From the NCBI GenBank assembly GCA_917880885.1, contig OU862907.1:69931072-69995071 (forward strand): DNA of 64,000 nucleotides, written 5' to 3'. The notes under the pieces are model-generated. The model did not search any database. It saw only the letters and a program-made list of their open reading frames with translations, and was not told the DNA's origin. The position numbers and the translations under genes were made by a program. Within the stretch, counting starts at the first letter, position 1, and each line of letters opens with the position of its first letter. This document shows, piece by piece, positions 1 to 10,247 of this stretch. The DNA is from Limnephilus marmoratus (lineage: Eukaryota > Arthropoda > Insecta > Trichoptera > Limnephilidae).

Positions 1-2
1 AC

Positions 3-1665
3 ACTCCTACACGTGCTATACAGGATTCCATCTCATGTATTGACCACTTCATGGTCAAATCAAACTACCCAATAACATCTATCGTATACGAATCTACACT
101 AACTGATCACTATACCACCATACTTGCCTTACAGTTATGCAACCAGAAAGACAAAAAACAAAAAAACACAACAAACATAAAAAAAATTAACTACGATTGA
201 ATTCTTCATTCGCTAAGGAGTAAATCGTGGTCAGAACTATTTGAAATTACAAATCCAGATGATGCCTGGTCATACTTTATAAATTACCTACAAACTACCA
301 TTAACCAACAAACTAATATTACTGTAAAACATGTACCTAATAACATCTTACCAATTAAGCCATGGATTAACCACACTATTATTAAATCTATCCGTAAACG
401 TAACAAGCTCCACAAAAAAGTTATTAATAATCCTTACGATATACAACTTCAAAACTTTTATAAAAGATATAGAAACATATGTACCCAAATAATAAGAAAG
501 GCCAAAGAGATATATTACAAACAGAAAATAGAAAATTGTAATAATGATCCTAAAAAAATTTGGAAAACACTTAAAGAAGCCACTTATTCTCAAACTAATC
601 CTACAAATGACTTGAAACAACTCACTATAAATGATAAAATAATTAGTTTTTCTAGTAATCCCAATATTATTGTTAATCATGCAAACCAATATTTTTCAAA
701 AATTGGTGAAGAACTCGCAAAAAATATCGTTGAAAGTTCTCCCGATTCCAGCACACAAGGCTGTAATACTAATTGGCCCAAAAACTTGAATTTTAGTCTA
801 AAACAAATTTCGAATGAAGATACTAGGACGATCATAAACTCATTAAAGAACTCATCTTCAACTGGCTTGGATGATATTTCAAATATTACCTTAAAAAAAC
901 TTTTACCAGAAATCACCATTCCCCTTACAAATCTCATTAACTTAAGCATCGCAAAAGGCCAATTCCCCGATAAACTTAAACACGGAATCATAATTCCAAT
1001 ACATAAAGGAGGCTCTAAAGCGGATATAACTAACTATCGTCCAATAACATTACTAAATTCACTATCCAAAGTCTTTGAAAAAGCAATTAACTTTCAATTA
1101 GTCGAATACCTTGAAAAAAATAATATATTATCCCACAACCAATTTGGCTTCAGGAAAAATAAAGGCACCTCCGATGCCATTGCGACAGTAACAGATTTTT
1201 TAAATGAAAACTTAGACAAGGGAGCAAAATGCATGTCAATATTCCTAGACCTATGCAAAGCATTCGATACTATCTCACATTCCAAACTAATACAAAAACT
1301 ATCAAACATAGGAATAAATGGGAATGAACTTAGTATTATTCGAAATTACCTTTCAAACCGTAAACAAAGTGTAAAAATCAACAACTGCCTCAGCAATCAA
1401 CTGCCTATTAGTTTTGGCGTGCCTCAAGGAAGCGTCCTGGGTCCCACGTTATTCCTAATTTACATAAATGAACTGTGTAATCTGCCTATTGATGCCAAAA
1501 TCGTTAGTTTCGCTGATGATACGATTCTACTCTTCAAATCAAGTAACTGGTATGATGTTTACAAAAAACCAAACAGGGGCATAGCTATTGTTAAAAGATG
1601 GTTAGACAACAATACACTAACAATGAATGTGTCAAAAACCAAATACATTGAGTTTAGGGCTAAAG
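3..1665 (+). pseudogene. LINE ORF2, endonuclease tail and RT fingers/palm (5' piece)
   Basis: The frame is open from position 3 except for TGA at 198-200. The start reads like the end of an APE-type endonuclease (SCIDHFM, then TDHYTT). The RT blocks follow in order: NYRPITLLNSLSKVFEKAI near 1034-1090, NQFGFRKNKGTSDA near 1137-1175, FLDLCKAFDTISH near 1242-1280 with the first catalytic Asp, VPQGSVLGPTLF near 1419-1455, and FADDT near 1509-1523 with the catalytic Asp pair. The protein would prime reverse transcription at nicked chromosomal DNA. The frame runs into element A at 1666, producing an artificial stop at 1695. All catalytic residues I can locate are present. Confidence 0.9.
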
Positions 1666-2145
1666 TTCGGTGTTTGGGCGAAATTCCTAAAAAATAAAAC
1701 TAGTTATTTTTATACTAATTTGGGGTCGGGGAATCCGAATCTGAAAGAATTAGGCAGCGGCAAGCAATATTAACTGAATTACACGACTTTAAAAAATTTT
1801 ATACACATACAGGAAAATAGCCATTTTGGAAGCTTGATTCCTACAAAATCAAACTAGTTATTTTTATACTAACTATGGGCCGGGGAATCCGAATCTGAAA
1901 GAATTAGGCGGCGGCAAGCAATATTTACTGAATTAGACGACTTTAAAATTTTCTATACACACACACATGAAAATAGTTAATTCGGAAGTATTTTGACACA
2001 CGAAGTACGAAAATCATAGAAAAACAAGATAATATATATACCACACAAAATTAAGTGTTGCCGTTAAGCAGTAATATCAATAACGTAAAATAACATGTTT
2101 ATATTTTAAGTACTTATTTTTTATAAGTTTTACTCACTTTTGTAT

Positions 2146-2440
2146 CACAAACCATGTTACATAAACCCAGCGTAGCTGCTAAACTACTTGAAAACAGGGA
2201 TGTTTTTTTGCCGTGACGCGAGCAGGCGGTATAAAGGGGCACAAACCATGTTACACAAACCTAGCGTAGCCGCTAAACTACTTGAAAACAGGGATGTTTT
2301 TTTGCCGTGACGCGAGCAGGCGGTATAAAGGGGCACAAACCATGTTACACAAACCTAGCGTAGCCGCTAAACTACTTGAAAACAGGGATGTTTTTTTGCC
2401 GTGACGCGAGCAGGCAGTATAAAGGGGCACAAACCATGTT
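2146..2440 (+). repeat. Core minisatellite, 3 x 94 bp plus a partial unit, inside element A
   Basis: CACAAACCATG starts at 2146, 2240, 2334 and 2428, an exact 94-bp period. Each unit contains CTAGCGTAGCCGCTAAAC, a T-run, GCCGTGACGCGAGCAGG and TATAAAGGGGCAC (first unit slightly diverged). The same core occurs once each in elements B, C and D. Confidence 0.95.
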
Positions 2441-2454
2441 ACACAAACCTAGCG

Positions 2455-2472
2455 TTAGGTTAGGTTAGGTTA
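2455..2472 (+). repeat. Short TTAGG array (3.6 units)
   Basis: Three perfect TTAGG units and a partial one follow the last partial core unit in element A. TTAGG is the ancestral insect telomere repeat. This is far too short for a telomere; it may be chance within the element or a trapped telomere-type seed. Elements B and C have a related TATTAGGTTA at the same place in the core. Confidence 0.7.
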
Positions 2473-2986
2473 CGCATTTTTAAGACTACGAATTTTCATA
2501 CTTTTGGTTTAAGAATACGGCCGTTGAGATAGTCGTAATTCATAATATAGGGATAAATATTTTTGAGAGCTGGTAACACTACCGGCACATGTTTTTGTTT
2601 TTCTATGATCTTTGTACTTCGTGTGTCAAAATGCTAACCGAAATGATTATTTTCATGTGTGTGTGTATAGAAAATTTTAAAGTCGTCTAATTCAGTAAAT
2701 ATTGCTTGCCGCCGCCTAATTCTTTCAGATTCGGATTCCCCGGCCCATAGTTAGTATAAAAATAACTATTAGTTTGATTTTGTAGGAATCAGAATGCTTC
2801 CAAAATGGCTATTTTCCTGTATGTGTATAAAATTTTTTAAAGTCATGTAATTCAGTTACAATTCAGTTCAGTTTCAATTCAGTTCAGCTTGCCGCCGCCT
2901 AATTCTTTCAGATTCGGATTCCCCGACCCCAAATTAGTATAAAAATAACTAGTTTTATTTTTTAGGAATTTCGCCCAAACACCGAA

Positions 2987-3720
2987 TTTTTTCCGAGTTT
3001 AGTATTAATACGTCCCTAAGTAACCCTGAAAATAATATTCAAATATGTGCTTGCCCCCCGTCAAAAGCTAATATATGTGATTGCCCCTATCTAGAACGTG
3101 TTACAAAAATCAAATACTTGGGTATTATTTTTGACAGTAATTTAAAGTGGAAAGAACATATTATCACTACAGCAAACAAACTTCGAAAATCTATATATCT
3201 TTTTAGACAAACTCGCATCTTTCTTAACTTGAACCAACTCAAAACAATTTACTATGCACTATGTCAATCTCTAATCGAGTATGGTATCATAGCCTGGGGA
3301 GGAGCAAACGCTGCCGCCATTGATCCGATCTCTAAAGCCCAGAAACTAATTATAAAGATTATTCTAAAACTACCAATCACAAGCAGTTCGGATGAAATCT
3401 TTAAGAGAATCGGTGATTTGGACATTAGGCAACTTTATGCCAAAAATATACTATTTTATCTATTCAAACATAGAACTGTTTTTGAAAATATCCAAACTGT
3501 TCATGATACGAGAACCAAAGGGCAAAATCTATTACTTATCCCTTTCGCCAAAACAACGTTTGGTCAAAGAAACTTCAGGTACTTTGCAACAAAGCTTTAT
3601 AATGCGCTTCCACTGACCATTAGACAGCACACAAATCACGTAAAATACAAAACAGATACCAAGTTTTGGATCACTACCAAAGACAGATCATATATCAACA
3701 ATATTTTTAGAACCTTCTAA
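2987..3720 (+). pseudogene. LINE ORF2, RT thumb and C-terminal region (3' piece)
   Basis: This continues the frame interrupted at 1665 once element A is ignored. Visible blocks are KYLGIIFDSNLKWKEHI (near 3109-3160), a typical post-palm LINE block, then IEYGIIAWGG (near 3274-3303), a conserved C-terminal LINE block. There are two Cys-containing CxC patches near 3043-3090. The frame ends at TAA 3718-3720. No internal stop was found. Confidence 0.88.
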
Positions 3721-3934
3721 TGCATGCTAACCCATTGATATGATGCTGATTGTCCTTGTACTTTTACTCTAAATGTAAATAATATTGTTGTTGTTATCCT
3801 TTAAATACTATTTTTAAACTATTTATGTTAAAATGCGCCTGCTCTCAACACAGGAACTCCTAGTGAGACAGGCACAGCACAACTACCTATGTAACATTAA
3901 AAAAATTAGGATTATAAAAAAAAAAATAAAATTA

Positions 3935-4518
3935 GGGTGAAATGCAGATCCGGGCACAGTTTGGAAATTTAATAAAAAGGCACTTTCTAGATGAGAAAAG
4001 TGTGGAGAAGATGAATAAAAAATAAATTAAGGCGCGCTCGGCAAAATTGAGGGAGATACAACCGTTCAAAGTATTTAAAAATTCACTTCGCGAACTGATA
4101 TTGACAGTTCGTTCGCCATGTTTTCATTGCTTATGTTGGATCCCAGACCTAATACAGAATTAATAGTACGCCAAAATCACAAACCATATTACACAAACCT
4201 AGCGTAGCCGCTAAACCACTTGAAAACTGGGATGTTTTTTTGCCGTGACGCGAGCAGGCGCTACGAAGGGGGCACTTTCTTTTCTATCACAAACCATGTT
4301 TAGCGTATTAGGTTATAAAAAAAATGGCGGGCGGACGCGGGCGAACTGTCAATATCAGTTTGTAAAGTGAAATTTTAAATACTTTGAACGGTTGTATCTC
4401 CCTCAATTTTGCCGAGCGCGCCTTAATTTTTGTTTTATTCTGCTTTTCCACACTTTTCTCATCTAGAAAGTGCCTTTTTATTAAATTTCCAAACTGTGCC
4501 CGGATCTGCATTCCTCCC
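3935..4518. mobile_element. Long-TIR element B (584 bp), same family as C
   Basis: Left end GGGTGAAATGCAGATCCGGG, right end the reverse complement of GGGAGGAATGCAGATCCGGG. The inverted arms reach roughly 190 bp inwards (subterminal CGAACTGATATTGACAG and its complement). The flanking 8 bp are TAAAATTA and AAAAATTA, a TSD with one mismatch. The middle (4178-4287) is one copy of the shared core. No transposase. 8-bp TSDs fit hAT or P-type elements, but the termini do not decide the superfamily. Confidence 0.85.
4178..4287 (+). repeat. Shared core unit in element B
   Basis: One core unit (CACAAACCATATTACAC to the next CACAAACCATG at 4288), including CTAGCGTAGCCGCTAAAC, GCCGTGACGCGAGCAGG and GGGGGCAC. 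The TATAAAGG box of the other copies reads TACGAAGG here. Confidence 0.9.
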
Positions 4519-5237
4519 AAAAATTATTATTATACACCTAAACTTTCCTCATGAATCACTCTACTTATACAAGGTGTCCGAAAACTCGTAGTACAAGCGG
4601 GAAACTGGGGAATCCTCATCACATTTGGAGTCGATTTTGTGGTATAATTTTTTTTGATTTGAGCTTTCGTTTTCGAGTAAATCGAGTCAGAAGTTGATTT
4701 TTTTTTTGGTCAAATTCTTATAAATTATTACTGACGATCATAGTACATAACTAGTAAAAACCATTTTAAAGAAAACAAACAAAGAAATCCGGATTTAAAG
4801 CATTATTTTGAAATTATCCACAATTTTATTTCATGTTTTACAGTCGTTTCACGGTTAAAATCAGCTGTTCATACTTTTCGCGCTTCCAGGTCAAACAAAG
4901 TACAATGCGAAATTTGCTGTCCCTTTCTGCGCTCGGTTCGATCAACACAAAAGAAGAGTTAAGCAACAGTAAGCTTGGCCTTGAACTTACGAACCAAATT
5001 CTGTACCCGAAACATACGGATGCAAGTCCAAAAGGCTAAATGTTCAGGAGAGCCAAAAACTATTTTTTCTGTAGTATGGTCTCATAACTTCTTCGGATAT
5101 CCGTGCTGATAGATAAGAAAAAAAGTAATTATTAAATCAATTAGTTTTGTTTTAAAAAGGAGCAAAGAGGGGAAACGAAATTTTTAAAACGTAAAGCCTT
5201 TAAAAATAATTGTTTAAAAAAAACGCTGACTTGAGTC
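4519..5237. other. No gene seen
   Basis: AT-rich. A GGTGTCCGAAAACTCG motif near 4572 resembles the outer end of insect MITEs, but no matching inverted end was found. Open frames here are short and motif-free. Confidence 0.5.
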
Positions 5238-5603
5238 AACTTTTCAATTTGGGAGGCGGGAATGGGTACCGCCGCCCCAGGAACCTTTATTGGATAACCA
5301 ACACCTCTGCCATAGGTCACCCCAAGTGGTTCGCTACCTTTGGTGATTTAGCAGAGGTGCCCGGGTTCATGGGGTTAGGTTTGTCTAGGTCTTTTAGGCG
5401 GATGACCAGGACACACTGAACCCTAGATTCCTACCCACCCCTTAAACCCCCTTCCTTCCCAGAACTCTCCTCTCCTTCCCTTCCTTAAAAAAAACCCTCC
5501 ACACAGCATCCCCAAAGATGACATAGGCCCCGAGGGAAATTATTTTCATCAGGGCCTCCTGTGTGGAGCTCATGCAAAAAAAAAAAAAAAAAACAAAAAC
5601 ATG
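5238..5603 (+). mobile_element. SINE-like retroposon S1, full copy with TSD
   Basis: Head TTTGGGAGGCGGGAATGGGT, then a GC-richer body (GGATAACCAACACCTCTGCC, TTCATGGGGT) and a poly(A) tail at 5576-5593. It is flanked by the 10-bp direct repeat GACTTGAGTC (5228-5237 and 5604-5613), so it was retroposed. I see no clear tRNA A/B boxes, so the origin of the head is unclear; it may be a LINE-derived tail or a 5S/7SL-independent SINE. At least six more copies or pieces lie in this window. Confidence 0.8.
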
Positions 5604-5613
5604 GACTTGAGTC

Positions 5614-6030
5614 CTACTGCCTCTAAATGAAGTAGACTATTTTGTTACGACATGTGGTGTATAAAAGGAATAAAGTCCATGGTACATCCTTCTGCTTCTA
5701 AGATTGTTGTTGCAAATTTGAAAATCCTGTTTTTTCTTCATAATGGGACTTCCATCTTTCTGCCACTGATAAACATGATAATTTACTTCAAGAATCGTGG
5801 TCTAAACACAAATTAATCAATAAATCGGCTAAAAGTAGAATTATTGCAAAAATTCAAGTCTGCATCAAAAACTCATTTCTTCAAATTTCGGACTTGGATC
5901 CGTTTCACCCTCGGGAACTAAAATAAAAATGGTCGCCGTTGTTGACATTCCAATGCTGCAATGGGATACAGTCGTGTTCGAACCAATTTGAACAAGGTTT
6001 TTTATTATTTTTTTAATAATGTAATAAAAT
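5614..6030. other. No gene seen
   Basis: AT-rich sequence between two S1 copies; nothing recognisable. Confidence 0.5.
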
Positions 6031-6108
6031 GTATCAATTTGGAAGGCGGGTATGGATACCGCCGCCACGGGAACCATTTATTGGATAACCAACACCTCTG
6101 CCGTAGGT
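6031..6108 (+). mobile_element. S1 retroposon head, split by element E
   Basis: Matches the S1 head (GGAAGGCGGGTATGGATACC, then GGATAACCAACACCTCTGCC). It stops at 6108 and resumes at 6663 on the other side of element E. Confidence 0.8.
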
Positions 6109-6662
6109 GACTCCAGTTACTAATATCTACAGCCTGTATGTCGGACGAATATCTACAGCTCATATGTTGGACTAATATCTACGAACTTCAGAGCGTTGAC
6201 TAATATCTACAGATCTAAGGTCGGACGAATATCTATGACGGTCCCAGTGTTGACTAATATCTACAGAGCGTAGGTTGGACTAATATCTACAGAGGGCAGC
6301 TGAGCAAGAGGTTGTACGGAGAAGCATAAATTACTTCAATTACGTAATTACTAATTACATAAAGGCTTAATTGTTTAAAGTACATTAAGTTTTTGCATAA
6401 TATTACGTATTTTGCTGTTTACGAGGACAATAATTTATTGAACAAACATGGAGGTCTTGGTACAAAAATATTTATTTATTTCGAAATACACGGCACCACA
6501 ACCTAAACTAACCTAACCTAACTCACATAGAAATAGTCATGGTAACAGACTAAATAATTTAGAAGCACTCGAATATAGATATTCGTAAGCACTTTGGTTC
6601 TCATAGATATTAGTTTGATTTTTTCAGTTTTTGAATTCCTGTAGATATTAGTAGACGCTTCC
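6109..6662. mobile_element. Foldback element E, copy 1 (554 bp), nested in S1
   Basis: Ends GACTCCAG..TACTAATATC and GATATTAGTAGACGCTTCC. The left arm is a run of about six imperfect ~32-bp units, each with (G)ACTAATATCTACAG or GACGAATATCTACAG; shorter inverted versions lie near the right end. Flanks GCCGTAGGT and GTCGTAGAT are a decayed 8-9 bp TSD of S1 sequence. Tandem units inside inverted arms and a ~9-bp TSD recall Drosophila Foldback elements. No coding capacity. A second copy lies at 33757-34077. Confidence 0.8.
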
Positions 6663-6830
6663 GTCGTAGATCACCCCAAGTAGTTCGCTACGTTTGGTGA
6701 CTTAGCAGCTGTTTATTTGTCTGCCTACCAGCTGCATGGCTGGAGATCGTGAGAGAGTGGTTGAGGGAGTCCCAGTCGTACTCTCCAGCCGTACTCTCTC
6801 GGAACATTGCCTTTATTTTATTTTATTTGT
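6663..6830 (+). mobile_element. S1 retroposon body, resumed after element E
   Basis: Continues S1 (CACCCCAAGTAGTTCGCTAC, GTGACTTAGCAG), then a variant tail (CAGCTGCATGGCTGGAGA, TACTCTCTCGGAACATT) also found in the copy at 26186. This suggests two S1 subfamilies with different 3' halves. Confidence 0.75.
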
Positions 6831-8530
6831 TAGCGTTATAAACAGTCTGTATAATTCATTATTTACGTCATTGACCAATAAAATAACGACAAATTATACG
6901 ACGTATAATATCAATAATATCTTTCAGGAAGTGATTTTATTTGAATTCGAACTGCTAAAGGTAGGAGAGAAAATGTTGTGAACTAAAAATTAAAAAAAAA
7001 GAGAAATACAGAAATCAATGTACTATTAAGTTATTAGTTAAATATGTGGCGTTCAATAGAGTGTTATTTTTATGCGTGCTGTGAATTTATCAAAGTTCGT
7101 GTTAAACACGTCGATATTATTTGGGCATAATCTGTTAAATGTGCTACAGCTTCTGCTTATAAATACATTAATCATCACAGCGTCACGTTTATTTTTCGAG
7201 AGGTAAAATAGCTTTCCGAAAATTGGTAGGTATACCTCTTTTTGTTTGATGTCCGCAATAATGAACTAATTTAACTCATTAATATTAATTAATTAAAAAT
7301 TAAATAATATTCGTGTTCAGCGATTATTTTTTAGTACTGACCGGATAACTTGATATTTTGGCTTTTGCGTCGAGATTCCTTCAACAATTCAAGGACTGTG
7401 TGCTGTGACGAGTCCGTGCATGCGTCTCTTTCTTGCGGCCCTTTAAAAAACGAAACAGCGCTAGTTTACTCATACCTATGTTCTCTGCATGCAGTCCGTC
7501 AGGGGGTCAGGGTTCAGGGCCCTTTAGTTTGTATTGATTGTATTCGCGGTTTGACGTGTTAGGTTTCTAAATTGAACAGCGTAAACTAAGCGTAAACTAA
7601 GCGTAAATTAAGCGAATTTTGTTCAAAATCAAATGTGTGTTTCTTGTGTTTTATTTTTATTTGAAACGTAAATAATCAATTTTAATAGTTATTTTTATTT
7701 GAATCGTAATCAGCATTATTAATTATTAAGCGTTGAACAAACTTTAAAACAAGGTGTTTTTGTGATTCGAATGTTATTTCCTTTGTGTGGATTACTACGG
7801 AATATTTTAACGCAGAATATTACACTAGAGGTCTAGATTCGTTCAACGTACCTGTTGTAAATAATACGACATGTTCTTGAAAGTGTGTGAACTAGGTATT
7901 TGTGATAATAATAAATGTGTGAAATAATCAGTGACACTGGAGGTCTAGATTCGTTCAAACTTAAATGTAGATTCATTCTTTCAAAAAAATTAGAGTCCTT
8001 GCGAGAGCCTTGAAGGAGTAACCATCTGTCCTATACGGCGGGAAAGCGATGGATACCCTCCAATGTCGTTGATGATAATTATTGTAATAAAGTAAACAAT
8101 TGGTGACAATGTTTGTGATGTGTTTTTGGATTTGAAAACATTGCAACAAGATGCGGGACTGCTAAATAACAAAATAAATAGGTACGCTAATTAACCATAT
8201 TTTAATGCTTAGAAGAGGTGAGAGAATAAATTAGTAAGATGGAAATAAATGAACTATGGGCACGAAAAGAGATTTAGCAACTTATAAATAATTTTAGAAT
8301 GACATCTTCCATCTGTCATTATGGCATTTTCGCTTTTCTAAAATTTTAACCCTAAAAAGCCGAAATTTTTTTTAAATATTTTTTTTTTCTTAATTTTAAA
8401 TTTAAAAATGCTTAAATTGAAAATCTTTATGTTTATTTGGGTTCTCTATGTGATGAAGGTTCACCAGTTTTCCGCTTGTACTACGAGTTTCCGGACACCG
8501 TGTATACCTGTGGAGGAGCCCATAATAATT
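6831..8530. other. No gene recognised; 25-bp direct repeat
   Basis: Mostly AT-rich, with a somewhat more complex stretch at 7350-7560 that I cannot assign. AGGTCTAGATTCGTTCAA occurs at about 7829 and 7941, 112 bp apart, each preceded by ACACTRG. No coding motif seen. Confidence 0.5.
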
Positions 8531-8533
8531 TAC

Positions 8534-8743
8534 CTGATGCTGAGTCTTGGGTGTGGCAGAGTCCATAAGAACAAAGGAGAAGTTCTCGCGTTTCTTGACG
8601 CCGCCGGTAGCCGGGGCCAACTGCAGCGGGAGTCCGACGCTGGCGACGACTGCTGCCGCACTGACGGGGCTGTCCTCGGTGGCAGACTGGCGCTCTCTCC
8701 GGCCGGGGGACGGGTGCGGGCCAGACGGCTCTGGGTCGCTCAT
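8534..8743 (-). CDS. Candidate first or internal coding exon, unknown product
   Basis: On the minus strand ATG at 8743 opens 70 codons that end exactly at a good donor, CAG|GTAAAT (intron from 8533). The protein begins MSDPEPSGPHPSPGRRERQS, continues with an Ala/Val-rich part and ends in ENFSFVLMDSATPKTQHQ. The stretch is strikingly GC- and CpG-rich in AT-rich surroundings, as expected for a conserved exon or CpG-rich 5' end. TGTGTTGCAG just upstream of the ATG could be an acceptor, making this an internal exon. The low-complexity Pro/Ser/Ala start gives no family. No partner exon could be linked, and a GC-rich repeat is an alternative. The 8803-8886 segment is a partial copy. Confidence 0.45.
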
Positions 8744-8802
8744 TACTGCAACACACCAAATACTGACAATGTATTGCTACAACACTAGATGTATTGCAGT
8801 GA

Positions 8803-8886
8803 CCCTACAGCTGTCCTCGGCGGCAGACTGGCGCGCTCTCCGGCGGGGGACGGGTGCGGGCCAGACGGCTCTGGGTCGCTCAGTTC
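8803..8886 (-). repeat. Partial tandem copy of the 8534-8743 exon candidate
   Basis: Minus-strand sequence starting TGAGCGACCCAGAGCCGTCT is repeated almost exactly from the start of the exon candidate. Small indels shift the frame (it reads to a TAG after QYI), so this copy is not an equivalent coding exon. Confidence 0.7.
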
Positions 8887-8929
8887 GCACGCTGAAGACA
8901 TAATTGGGAACTATAATATATAATATGTT

Positions 8930-9785
8930 CTTTAATGAGCGTATTTTGAAAACAAAAGCAAATTTTATGATAGGCCGTACAATAGCACAAGGATTTCATC
9001 AGAATATTTATCTTCCTTAATTTGATTCGTTCCTTGGTAAGAGAAAGATTGATGTGTTAGGATTTGAATAATGTTAATCCAATAAGAAAAGTGTGATTAA
9101 GGTATATCTTAGTCAAAACAAAAATGATACTCTCAGATAGGTATTTATTATTTAACCCTCGACCCGTCGCGTGGGGTCTTTAAAAGCCCAGGTTTTACAG
9201 AAATGCTAATTATGTTCATTTTAAATGTTCTCACTGATTTCTTACTTTAGGTAGCTTCCTAAAGGGGACTATACTTGACGCAAGCGCCGAGAAAATTTAG
9301 TTTGCGCATGTGCGATGTGAGATACAGACTTGTGTTTCGGCGTGAGGCTAAAAAAAATCAACAAAATACCATGAAAAATCAAGTTTACATGTTTTTTTTA
9401 TTGTATTTTGTTGATTTTTTTTGTTGTAATAATAATAAGTCTATATCAACCTCAAATAGTTATGAGTTTGATGGAAATTGGTTAGATTTTTTTTTTTAAG
9501 TTTTCTATTAAAAAATATGATTCAAAATTTCAAAAAAATGTTCCTTGTTGATTTTTAAGCTCTTGCATTGAAAATAAATAACAATTTTTGAACATTTCTT
9601 TTTATTTCAAAGCAATCATTATCACCTGACTGTAATCAGTTAAAATAACATATAAAATGTATGCTACAACAACAATTTAATCATATTTATTTTTGGGGTC
9701 CTAAGCGACCCCACGCGACACCTCGCGTTACAAAAAAGGCGCGACGGGCGGAGGGTTAAAGGTTCGAGAGCCCAAAAAGGTAGGT
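8930..9785 (+). repeat. Dispersed repeat R4, copy interrupted by a piggyBac-type MITE
   Basis: Sequence before 9152 and after 9756 (TGATTCGT, AAAGTGTGATTAAG, ATGATACTCTCA, then GAGAGCCCAAAAAGGT) lines up with an uninterrupted copy at 41815-42007. The MITE sits exactly between the two halves. Confidence 0.7.
9156..9755. mobile_element. piggyBac-type MITE (600 bp) with TTAA TSDs
   Basis: TTAA at 9152-9155 and 9756-9759 flank ends CCCTCGACCCGTCGCG and its imperfect inverted counterpart CGCGACGGGCGGAGGG. A second inverted block (GTGGGGTC near 9171 and GACCCCAC near 9708) lies just inside. TTAA duplication plus CCCT termini are diagnostic of the piggyBac superfamily. No transposase is present. 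The related copy at 41815-42007 has the empty site. Confidence 0.88.
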
Positions 9786-9849
9786 TTTTAATTTGGACCT
9801 AAATTCTGTTGGGCTTGTTACGCATCTAAGTTCCGGAGCGTTTATCGAG

Positions 9850-10247
9850 CGAACATCTCACAAGATTCCCAGCTGCTCCCGTCTGGAGCCAGTGAGTCTA
9901 TTGCATCCCCAATTGGGGTATGTTGTGAGGCTGAAGATAGTGGGGAAGGGAAGGAGATGGGTAAGAGGAAGGTAGGGAAGTACCTGGCTATTCCGATCTG
10001 GTCACCAAACACGGATAAAGCCATTTCAAGCAACGTTTCAATTCTGAATGGTGGTCTTTCACCAGGGCGATACTACGCGTATCTTCCACTCTGGAACATG
10101 CCGCAAATATACTATATAATATTTTAAATGAATTAATCGTGAAATAACACAAATTAATCAAATCATATTTACTTGCCCATGTCGGGATTCGATCACTTGA
10201 CTTTCGGATTGCGAGTCAAAAGCCTTACCGCTAGAACACGTCAAAAA
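9850..10247 (-). mobile_element. tRNA-derived SINE S4, minus-strand copy
   Basis: On the minus strand a tRNA-like head (10247-10175) has A-box-like TAGCGGTAAGG and B-box-like GATCGAATCCC. The body contains TGATTAATTTGTGTTATT, GGCATGTTCCAGAGTGG and CCCCAATTGGGG. It matches the copy at 10970-11390 in opposite orientation. Confidence 0.75.

Larger units (their letters stand above)
1666..2986. mobile_element. Foldback element A (1321 bp), nested in the LINE
   Basis: The ends are perfect inverted repeats starting TTCGGTGTTTGGGCGAAATT (1666-1685 and 2967-2986). Each arm is about 340 bp and is itself built of two tandem copies of a ~170-bp block (repeated start: GGGGAATCCGAATCTGAAAG). The middle holds three copies of a 94-bp core and then a TTAGG run. 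There is no coding capacity. No 8-bp TSD is visible, but 1321 is 1 modulo 3 and deleting exactly 1666-2986 joins the LINE frame before and after, so the boundaries are well supported. Class: non-autonomous foldback-type DNA element. Confidence 0.85.
1..3934 (+). mobile_element. Non-LTR retrotransposon (LINE), Jockey/CR1-type, 5' end outside the window
   Basis: One LINE copy runs from the window edge to an A-rich tail near 3911-3934. It carries the end of the endonuclease domain, a linker, the RT and the C-terminal region, followed by about 200 bp of 3' UTR. It is split by inverted-repeat element A (1666-2986), and element B sits immediately after its A-rich tail. The open frame is interrupted by only one point stop (198-200) besides the insertion, so the copy is fairly young. 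The clade call rests on motif style; Daphne or another CR1/Jockey-group clade is possible. Confidence 0.9.

Noticed and set aside
2455..2472. Telomere
   Set aside because: Only 3.6 TTAGG units, internal to a mobile element.
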